NCBI GenBank assembly: GCA_964652125.1
Contig: CAZZAE010000022.1
Span: forward strand, 1 to 16,337
DNA length: 16,337 nucleotides
Source: CAZFNQ01 sp964652125
GTDB lineage: Bacteria > Patescibacteriota > Saccharimonadia > Saccharimonadales > JANWIN01
Reading direction: 5' to 3'
A program made the translations under genes and the position numbers. Position 1 is the stretch's first letter. Each line of letters opens with the position of its first letter. Under the pieces are notes generated by a model. That model made no database searches and was not told where the DNA came from. It saw only the letters and a program-made list of their open reading frames with translations. Positions 5,570 through 12,763 of this stretch are shown here, in pieces.

Positions 5570-7657
5570 CTATTTAGAGTTTTTAGCAATTATAGCTTCA
5601 GCTACGTGATTAGGAACATCAGCATAATGATCAAGCTCAATACTACTACTAGCCCGACCCTGAGTCATACTTCGTAAATTGGTAGTGTAACCAAATAACT
5701 CACCAAGGGGAACAAAAGCTGTAATTTCCTTTATTCCAGCTTGCAAATCTTCCATACTCTCAACTCTGCCACGTTTACTGTTTAAGTCACCAATTACGTC
5801 GCCCATGAAAGATTCAGGTGTAACAGCCACCAGTTTCATGATTGGTTCAAGAAGCACTGGATTAGCACTTTTTACCCCTTGTTGCAGTGCCATAGAGCCA
5901 GCAATTTTAAAGGCCATTTCTGAGGAGTCAACATCATGATAACTGCCATCATAGATAGTAACCTTAAGATCAACTACGGGATAACCAGCAATAACTCCGT
6001 TATTCATAGCTTCCTCTATGCCGGCTTTTACGGCGGGGACATATTCGCTTGGTACGACACCGCCCTTAAGGGCATTGATGAATTCAAAACCTTTACCTTG
6101 CTCGTTTTGTTCTAGTCTAAGCCAAACATGTCCATATTGACCGCGGCCGCCACTTTGGCGAATAAATTTACCTTCAGCTTCAACATTATCTTTACGAATA
6201 GTCTCTCTATAAGCTACTTGGGGTTGGCCAATATTAGCTTCAACAGTAAATTCGCGCTTCATTCGGTCAACGATAATTTCAAGATGAAGCTCACCCATTC
6301 CGCTAATAATAGTTTGGCCGGTTTCATCGTCGACCCTGATTCTAAAAGTGGGATCTTCCTCAGCTAGTCGTTGTAGGGCTAGACTCATTTTCTCTTGATC
6401 GGCCTTAGTTTTCGGCTCAATCGCAATACTAACTGGTGGTTCAGGAAAGGTTATACTTTCCAAAACTATCGGACTGTTAGTGTCGCACAATGTATTTCCA
6501 GTTGTTGTACCTTTAAGTCCAACGATAGCAGCAATATCACCGGCGCTGACGTCAGTAACATCTTCGCGCTTATCAGCTTGCAAGCGTACGATTCGACCAA
6601 CACGTTCTTTCTCTCCTGTAGAGCTATTTAAAATATAGCTACCAGCTACAACTTTTCCGGAATAGACTCTGAAGAAACAAAGTTTACCTACAAAGGGATC
6701 AGTAGCAATTTTGAAAGCCAAAGCTGCAAAAGGCTGAGTTTCATCTGGTTTGCGCTCTATCTCGTCACCACTTTTTGGATGTGTTCCCCAGGTACTACCT
6801 CGATCAAGTGGACTTGGTAGAAAGTCATTAACGGCGTCGAGAAGTTTCTCGACGATTACTCCACGACCATCACCACCACTTACTACGAAGAATTTTCCTG
6901 TTAGTACGGCTAAGCGAATAGCATGCTTAATATCATCCTCACTCAGTCCTTCTTCACCAACATCAAAATATTTCTCTAACATTTTCTCATCTTCAGCAAC
7001 TGCATTTTCAATCAGCAAGCTTCGATACTTTTTCGCTTTTTCTAGCATGTCATCAGGCACTTCACCCTCAATTAGCTCATGATCAGTAAAGTCCTTGTAG
7101 GAGTAAGCTTTCATAGATATAAGGTCAATAACACCACTCACACCTTGCTCAAAACCAATTGGCAAATGAATTGGGAAAGCATGTTTATTCAAGCGATTGT
7201 GGATTGAATCAAGTGATTTATAAAAGTCACCACCCGTTTGGTTTATTTTATTAATAAAACAAATTCGGGGTACATGATATTTATCAGCTTGTCGCCAGAC
7301 TGTTTCAGACTGACTTTCTACACCCATTTTGCCATCAAATACAGTAACTGCACCATCTAGTACCCTTAGGCTACGCTCTACTTCTACTGTAAAGTCGATA
7401 TGACCAGGTGTGTCGATAATGTTAATTTTGTGGTCTTTCCAATAACAGGTTACAGCTGCACTGGTAATAGTAATACCACGTTCCTTTTCTTGAGCCATCC
7501 AGTCTGTAGTTGTTTCACCCTCATGGACTGCACCAATTTTGTGCTTTAGACCTGTTCGGTACAAAATACCTTCGGTTGTAGTAGTTTTTCCAGCATCAAT
7601 ATGAGCAATAATGCCAATGTTACGAAATTTTTCTAGGGGATATTTCTTATCTGCCAT
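5570..7657 (-). CDS. fusA: Elongation factor G with altered G4 motif (NKIN)
   Basis: 695-residue EF-G of normal length, the GTPase that drives ribosomal translocation and, with RRF, recycling. G1 is AHIDAGKT (18-25), the G3 region is DTPGH (82-86, catalytic His86), and domains II-V are all present, including GMGELHLEI and RGQYGHV, with the domain V end GYTTNLRSMTQGRA. The G4 motif, normally NKxD, reads NKIN (136-139; codons AAT AAA ATA AAC). The G5 region, GSAFKNKG in E. coli, reads SGGDGRG (260-266). These two elements recognise guanine, so this pair of changes is notable; the rest of the protein looks intact and functional. The ATG overlaps the upstream stop as TAATG and has AAGGTG about 6 nt upstream. 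Confidence 0.98.
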   Translation of the reverse strand: MADKKYPLEKFRNIGIIAHIDAGKTTTTEGILYRTGLKHKIGAVHEGETTTDWMAQEKERGITITSAAVTCYWKDHKINIIDTPGHIDFTVEVERSLRVLDGAVTVFDGKMGVESQSETVWRQADKYHVPRICFINKINQTGGDFYKSLDSIHNRLNKHAFPIHLPIGFEQGVSGVIDLISMKAYSYKDFTDHELIEGEVPDDMLEKAKKYRSLLIENAVAEDEKMLEKYFDVGEEGLSEDDIKHAIRLAVLTGKFFVVSGGDGRGVIVEKLLDAVNDFLPSPLDRGSTWGTHPKSGDEIERKPDETQPFAALAFKIATDPFVGKLCFFRVYSGKVVAGSYILNSSTGEKERVGRIVRLQADKREDVTDVSAGDIAAIVGLKGTTTGNTLCDTNSPIVLESITFPEPPVSIAIEPKTKADQEKMSLALQRLAEEDPTFRIRVDDETGQTIISGMGELHLEIIVDRMKREFTVEANIGQPQVAYRETIRKDNVEAEGKFIRQSGGRGQYGHVWLRLEQNEQGKGFEFINALKGGVVPSEYVPAVKAGIEEAMNNGVIAGYPVVDLKVTIYDGSYHDVDSSEMAFKIAGSMALQQGVKSANPVLLEPIMKLVAVTPESFMGDVIGDLNSKRGRVESMEDLQAGIKEITAFVPLGELFGYTTNLRSMTQGRASSSIELDHYADVPNHVAEAIIAKNSK

Positions 7658-7980
7658 TACACACCTTTTAGATCATTAATCTTTGCTTGTAGAAGGGGGC
7701 CAAAACTGGCATTTGGGTTGTTCTCTACGTATCTCTCTATGCCACAGGCTCTAGCACAACCTCTGCCGAGCTCAAAAAGTAGATGAATACCCTGATAGTC
7801 TGGCGAGATTTTCTTCTGCTGTTCATAGCCCTCTGTCGTTGGTCTTGGATCATCTTCCCCGTATCTGGTATCGTGAGGAACAGCATCCATTCTGGCTGTC
7901 TTATCAGTAATTAGTTCATCAACAGCGGCACGCCATTTGCACTCAGGATCACACATTAAACCAACCGCAGTTCTCACCAT
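7657..7980 (-). CDS. Small protein with two CxxxC motifs between rpsG and fusA, unknown function
   Basis: 107 residues; family not recognised. Cysteines form two pairs: C10/C14 (MCDPECKW) and C75/C79 (GCARACGIERY). This spacing suggests a four-Cys metal site or two disulfides. The middle (about 35-62) is polar and probably loop-rich, rich in Asp, Glu and Pro; the flanks look helical. There is no signal peptide or membrane segment, so it is probably cytoplasmic. The ATG is 2 nt after the rpsG stop (TAG) with a distant AAGG upstream; the stop overlaps the fusA ATG as TAATG. This tight packing makes it very likely to be translated and co-regulated with S7 and EF-G. Any function in translation is inference from context. 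Confidence 0.85.
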   Translation of the reverse strand: MVRTAVGLMCDPECKWRAAVDELITDKTARMDAVPHDTRYGEDDPRPTTEGYEQQKKISPDYQGIHLLFELGRGCARACGIERYVENNPNASFGPLLQAKINDLKGV

Positions 7981-7982
7981 AG

Positions 7983-8462
7983 CTAGAACCTTGCGAAATG
8001 GGCAAATGCGCGGTTTGCTTCGGCCATTTTATGGGTGTCTTCACGCTTTCTGACAGCTGTACCAGTACTGTTATAGGCATCCATTAATTCCTGGGCAATG
8101 CGATTCTCCATGCTCATGCCTTTTCGAGACCTAGCGGCAGCCACGAACCACATTGTAGTTAGATGGGTTTGGCGTTGTCCTTTAACTTCAAATGGAATTT
8201 GGTAATTGGCTCCACCGACACGACGAGAGCGAGTTTCCATGTGTGGTTGTATATTTCCCATAGCCTTTTCAAAAACTTCTATCGGGTTTTTGACTTTAAG
8301 TTTATCGGCAGCTAATTGCATACCGTTATAAACTAAGCGCTCAGCTATTTGCTTTTTGCCGTCTTGCATCACCCGGTTAATTAACCTCTGTACCTGGACG
8401 CTATTGTAGATACGGTCCGGTTGAATATCGCGAATTAGTGATTTGGTCTTTTTTCTAGGCAT
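7983..8462 (-). CDS. rpsG: 30S ribosomal protein S7
   Basis: 159-residue S7, the primary binding protein that nucleates assembly of the 30S head and lies at the E site/mRNA exit. Family features are clear: DRIYNSVQVQRLINRVMQDGKK near the N-terminus (quoted in sense only to RLINR), SRRVGGANYQIPFEV in the middle and the C-terminal block TAVRKREDTHKMAEANRAFAH. Length is typical. The ATG overlaps the rpsL stop as TAATG with a weak AAGAAGAG upstream, implying coupling to S12. In E. coli S7 represses the str operon by binding the rpsL-rpsG junction; here the junction is only an overlap, so that kind of intergenic site is absent. Confidence 0.98.
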   Translation of the reverse strand: MPRKKTKSLIRDIQPDRIYNSVQVQRLINRVMQDGKKQIAERLVYNGMQLAADKLKVKNPIEVFEKAMGNIQPHMETRSRRVGGANYQIPFEVKGQRQTHLTTMWFVAAARSRKGMSMENRIAQELMDAYNSTGTAVRKREDTHKMAEANRAFAHFARF

Positions 8463-8872
8463 TATTTACTCTTCTTAGCTCCATATTTGCTACGGCCTTG
8501 TTTGCGGTCAGATACTCCTTGGAGATCGAGTGAGCCACGGACAATATGATAGCGAACACCCGGTAAATCCTTAACACGTCCACCCCGCACTAATACAACA
8601 GCGTGCTCTTGAAGATTATGACCTTCTCCGCCAATGTAAGCCCAGACTTCCTGCCCATTAGTTAAGCGCACTCTTGCGACTTTACGTAGGGCTGAGTTTG
8701 GTTTCTTAGGAGTCTTGGTTGTAACCTTGACACAAACTCCTCGTTTAAATGGAGAAGGTTTTTCATAGTTACGGGTCTTTAAGTTGTTAGTTACACGCTG
8801 AAGAGCTGGCGACTTGGATTTACCTGTCACCTTCTTACGAGGCTTCCTAACTAACTGATTAATTGTCGGCAC
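8462..8872 (-). CDS. rpsL: 30S ribosomal protein S12
   Basis: 136-residue S12 of the longer type seen in Gram-positives (about 13 residues more than E. coli, in the segment around residues 25-41). S12 is at the decoding centre and affects fidelity and streptomycin binding. Conserved blocks are TPKKPNSALRKVARVRL (K56 equals E. coli K43) and RGGRVKDLPGVRYH, with the lysine equal to E. coli K88 and the Asp that is methylthiolated in E. coli. Both lysines are wild type, so no streptomycin-resistance change is seen. The start is GTG at 8872 with a strong GGAGG 7 nt upstream. It follows rpoC by 54 nt and begins the str cluster. Confidence 0.98.
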   Translation of the reverse strand: MPTINQLVRKPRKKVTGKSKSPALQRVTNNLKTRNYEKPSPFKRGVCVKVTTKTPKKPNSALRKVARVRLTNGQEVWAYIGGEGHNLQEHAVVLVRGGRVKDLPGVRYHIVRGSLDLQGVSDRKQGRSKYGAKKSK

Positions 8873-8926
8873 TTATGGCCTCCAAATCTTCAAGTTCTAG
8901 ACAGTTTTGCATAGTCGCAAATTTTA

Positions 8927-11900
8927 TCATCTTTGGCTCTCTTGTGCAACAACGGCTGCTTCAGCAGCTTCGGCTTCGAGCTCTGCTTCGCTCATGTAAC
9001 CTGTGCCAACTGGAATGCGTCGTCCTAAAATAACATTTTCCTTTAGTCCATAGAGATGATCAACGCGTCCACTTGTGGCAGCGCCAATTAATACTCTTGT
9101 AGTATCTTGGAAGCTAGCAGCACTCAAGAAGGAATCAGTAGACAAGGAAGCCTTAGTAATTCCCAGCAATAGCTGAGCTACTTGAGCTGGTTTCTTACCC
9201 TCTTTGACTAATTGTTCATTGGCTTCTACTACCGCCAACTTACTGACAATATCACCGGTTACAAATTCACTATCGCCAGATTCTTCAACCTGAACACGGC
9301 TAAACATTTGGTGAACGATAATTTCAAGGTGCTTGTCAGCAATATTTTGACCTTGTGAAGCAAAAATCCTTAGCACTTCATTCATGATATAGCGCTGAGT
9401 TGATTCAATACCTTGTAAACGCATTAATTCATGGAGATTAATGGAACCATTGGTCAGTCGTTGACCAGCCGCTACTTCGTCTTTGTCCTTAACGACGAGT
9501 TGACGGTAACTTGGTATCTCGTAACGTACCGATTCCTCATTTTCAGGCACGATGACTATGGATTTTGCTCTAAGTTCAACTTTGCCAGCAATAGGAGATA
9601 TTAATGGATCAGCACCCTTGGCTTTAGCAGCAACAACGTCACCGATCGCGACATGTGCAGTTTTAGTAACTTTTACTTTGCGACCATTGAGTGGTAGCTC
9701 GACTTTCTTACTATTCTTTCCGGTAATTTGGAGAACATAATGATCACCTTCTTCCCAAGATGAAATTATTCCATCAATATCTGACAAGTAAGCTTGGCCT
9801 TTTGGAGTACGAACTTCAAATAGTTCCTCAACACGAGGTAATCCTGTAGTAATGTCTTCACCTGCAACACCACCGGAGTGAAAGGTTCGTAGCGTTAGCT
9901 GGGTACCTGGTTCACCAATACTTTGAGCGGCAATAACACCGATCGGATGGTGGGAAGCTACTAATTCTCCAGTAGCTGGATCTAGTCCATAAGACTTTCG
10001 GCTGATACCACGGACACTAGTACAACTCAATACGCTCATGATGCGTACTGAATCTAGGGATTTATCGTTTTCAATCTTCTCGGCAATGTCATGTGTGATC
10101 AGTTGACCTTTTTTAACATGATTAGCTATCTTCTCGGCGGCGAAACGACCTTCTAGACGCAATGCAAAACCGACACCAATATCTTCTGAATCAGAACGGT
10201 AAATGGCGATTCCTTTGTCTGGAGCTTCCTCATCAATCGTAAATACATCCTGGCTAACATCAACAAGTCGACGTGTTAAGTAACCGGAGTCGGCAGTTTT
10301 TAGAGCGGTATCAATCATACCCTTACGAGCTCCTCTAGTGGCAGTAAAGTATTCCAGTGAAGTCAAACCACTCTTATAGTTGGAACGGATGGGTAGCTCA
10401 ATTGCTCGTCCGGTAGCGTCAGTCGTAATACCGAACATTCCAACGGCAGTTTTAACCTGACCAATATTTCCACGTGCTCCCGATACAACAGATATAGACA
10501 TGGCACTATTCTCCTTGGCGAATTGCTCAACAAGCATACTCTGCACCGTGGAATCAATTTGCTGCCAATCTTCAACGGTCAATCGGTATCGTTCTTCATC
10601 AGTAATGAAACCTTGATCAAACTGTTGGCTAATTTCCTTAGCACGGATTTCACCCTTTTGAATGACGTCGCTCAAGCCTTTTATGTCACTAAAGTCGCCC
10701 ATACCAATCGACAATCCAGACTTAGTGGCATATTCAAATCCTAGATTCTTAAGATCGTCAGCAATTACCGCGGTATCAGCTTGACCATATTTAAGGTAAA
10801 CAAGCTCCATAACTCCTTGAAGCTTTTTCTTGGTCATTGGTCGATCTTGGAAATCAAAATCTTCCGGAAAGATTTCATTAAATAGTATTCGTCCAAGTGT
10901 AGTTTGGCGCAATTTGCCACGAAACGGTACTTGAATATGGCTTTGCAATAGTATTTTGCCGCTATCAAGTGCCATTAGGGCTTCTTCAGTACTACCATAG
11001 TTATTAATGGCGGTGTCAAGTCCTGGCTTTTCATAAGTCAAGAAATAGCATCCCAAAACAATATCTTGTTCAATGTGTAAAATAGGTGTTCCATCAGCGG
11101 GCTTTAGTAAGTTTTTACTTGCCACCATAATTTCTTTTGCTTCTTCCTGTGCTTTATCAGACAAAGGCAAGTGAACGGCCATCTGGTCACCGTCAAAGTC
11201 GGCATTGAAACCTTTACATACTAGAGGGTGTAACTGTATGGCCTTACCTTCAATTAAGGCTGGTCGAAAAGCTTGGACACTTAATCTGTGCAAACTTGGT
11301 GCCCGGTTTAGCAGAACGTATTTGCCTTTAATGACCTCGTCAAGTGCATCCCAAACAACTGTTTCACCAGATTCAATCATACGCGTGGCGCTACGAATAT
11401 TGTGGGCGTGCTCATTTGTAATTAACCAACCTATTACGAATGGTTTGAAGAGTTCTAGAGCCATCATTTTAGGCAACCCACATTGGTCGATGCTGAGCTC
11501 TGGTCCGGCAACAATTACGGATCGTCCAGAATAATCTACTCTTTTACCGAGTAAGTTCTGACGAAAACGTCCCTGTTTACCCTTTAACATATCGCTAAGT
11601 GACTTCAGCCGGCGACGTTGGCCAGTAGCGGCAACGGCTCGTCCTGACCTTGCGTTGTTATTGTCAATTAGAGCATCAACAGCTTCTTGCAACATACGCT
11701 GTTCGTTACGGCGAATAACCTCTGGAGCGTTTAGATCGATAAGTTTCTTAAGCCGGTTGTTACGGTTAATAACTCGGCGATAAAGGTCATTCAAATCACT
11801 AGTTGCAAATCGGCCACCTGTTAGTTGAACCATTGGACGAAGGTCGGGTGGAATTACCGGAAGTACAGTGACCGTAAGACTGCCTGGCTTAATGCCAGCT

Positions 11901-12763
11901 CGGTGCATGCTCTCAAGTAATCGTAGGCGCTTCATAATTTTCTTTTTGCGCTGGCCCTTAGCTTCTTCGGCTTCTTTGCTTAAATCATCTATTAATTCAC
12001 TTAAATCTACTTCATCAAGCAAATCTTTTAAGGCTGATCCGCCCATGCCAACTTCTACTAGTTGTTGAAGTTCATCAGGAAGATTACGAAAATCTGTTTC
12101 ACTTATTAAATGTAGCTTATCTAAGTTAACTAGTTGTTCTTTGGTTACTTCGAAGTCCTTAGTTAACTCTTCCAATTCTTTAGTTTGGCTTTCAGCTAGC
12201 GCTTTGACATCAGCATTTTCAGCCTTGGCTTCATTTTCGTGCCTTAAGCGAATAGCTTCTTTAGCAGCGTTAAATTCAGCCTCTTTGTCGGCCAATATTT
12301 GGTCACGCTTGGGAGCATCAACTTTTTTAATTATGTAGCTAGCAAAATATGCGATGCGCTCTAGATTTTTGACAGTCATTCCCAGTACCAATCCTATGGC
12401 TGATGGGGTACCGCGTAAGAACCAAATGTGAGCAACTGGTGAAGCTAAGCTAATGTGACCCATGCGCTCACGTCGAACGATGCTTTTTGTGACAATCTCG
12501 CCGTTTTTATCGACAGCTGCCTCGCGTGAGCGAACACCTTTAAACTTAGCGTCATGCGGGTTAATATCTTTAACCGGGCCAAAAATGCGCTCGCAAAACA
12601 AGCCATCTCGTTCTGGCTTTTGAGTACGATAGTTAATGGTTTCAGGCTTAGCAACTTCACCGTGTGACCAGTCCATAATATCTTCGGGGCTGGCGACCGC
12701 TAATCGGACTGCCTCAAAATCAGCTATGTTAGTTCCGGATGAGTAATGTCTCATGGCGCTCAT
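8927..12763 (-). CDS. rpoC: RNA polymerase beta' subunit lacking the canonical zinc sites
   Basis: 1278-residue beta' subunit. The catalytic NADFDGD loop is at 520-526, the bridge helix around 803-833 and the trigger loop (GTQLTLRTFHSGG) at about 953-965 with no large insertion. Residues about 150-237 form an Ala/Glu/Lys-rich coiled-coil insertion in the clamp, resembling that of Actinobacteria. The N-terminal zinc ribbon, which in E. coli has C70, C72, C85 and C88, is represented by residues 64-92 without any Cys. In the second zinc site only C914 remains (E. coli C888); C895 and C898 correspond to S921 and S924, and C814 to E846 or A847. The ATG overlaps the rpoB TGA stop (ATGA) with AAGGAG 5 nt upstream. 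It ends in TGA. Confidence 0.99.
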   Translation of the reverse strand: MSAMRHYSSGTNIADFEAVRLAVASPEDIMDWSHGEVAKPETINYRTQKPERDGLFCERIFGPVKDINPHDAKFKGVRSREAAVDKNGEIVTKSIVRRERMGHISLASPVAHIWFLRGTPSAIGLVLGMTVKNLERIAYFASYIIKKVDAPKRDQILADKEAEFNAAKEAIRLRHENEAKAENADVKALAESQTKELEELTKDFEVTKEQLVNLDKLHLISETDFRNLPDELQQLVEVGMGGSALKDLLDEVDLSELIDDLSKEAEEAKGQRKKKIMKRLRLLESMHRAGIKPGSLTVTVLPVIPPDLRPMVQLTGGRFATSDLNDLYRRVINRNNRLKKLIDLNAPEVIRRNEQRMLQEAVDALIDNNNARSGRAVAATGQRRRLKSLSDMLKGKQGRFRQNLLGKRVDYSGRSVIVAGPELSIDQCGLPKMMALELFKPFVIGWLITNEHAHNIRSATRMIESGETVVWDALDEVIKGKYVLLNRAPSLHRLSVQAFRPALIEGKAIQLHPLVCKGFNADFDGDQMAVHLPLSDKAQEEAKEIMVASKNLLKPADGTPILHIEQDIVLGCYFLTYEKPGLDTAINNYGSTEEALMALDSGKILLQSHIQVPFRGKLRQTTLGRILFNEIFPEDFDFQDRPMTKKKLQGVMELVYLKYGQADTAVIADDLKNLGFEYATKSGLSIGMGDFSDIKGLSDVIQKGEIRAKEISQQFDQGFITDEERYRLTVEDWQQIDSTVQSMLVEQFAKENSAMSISVVSGARGNIGQVKTAVGMFGITTDATGRAIELPIRSNYKSGLTSLEYFTATRGARKGMIDTALKTADSGYLTRRLVDVSQDVFTIDEEAPDKGIAIYRSDSEDIGVGFALRLEGRFAAEKIANHVKKGQLITHDIAEKIENDKSLDSVRIMSVLSCTSVRGISRKSYGLDPATGELVASHHPIGVIAAQSIGEPGTQLTLRTFHSGGVAGEDITTGLPRVEELFEVRTPKGQAYLSDIDGIISSWEEGDHYVLQITGKNSKKVELPLNGRKVKVTKTAHVAIGDVVAAKAKGADPLISPIAGKVELRAKSIVIVPENEESVRYEIPSYRQLVVKDKDEVAAGQRLTNGSINLHELMRLQGIESTQRYIMNEVLRIFASQGQNIADKHLEIIVHQMFSRVQVEESGDSEFVTGDIVSKLAVVEANEQLVKEGKKPAQVAQLLLGITKASLSTDSFLSAASFQDTTRVLIGAATSGRVDHLYGLKENVILGRRIPVGTGYMSEAELEAEAAEAAVVAQESQR

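Noticed and set aside
5323..5589. TTG start at 5589 for the small Cys protein
   Set aside because: It overlaps the fusA end by 20 nt with a rare start codon; the ATG at 5556 leaves a clean 13-nt gap and all four Cys are retained.
8462..8872. Streptomycin-resistance change in S12
   Set aside because: The lysines equal to E. coli K43 and K88 are both present, so no resistance substitution is seen.
8906..8921. Terminator between rpoC and rpsL
   Set aside because: A 5-bp TTTGC/GCAAA stem with a 6-nt loop is present but no U tract follows, so read-through into rpsL is likely.
8927..12763. UGA recoding to Gly as in Gracilibacteria
   Set aside because: TGA ends rpoB, rpoC, rplC and the small membrane gene at the expected places, and none of the long genes has internal TGA codons.
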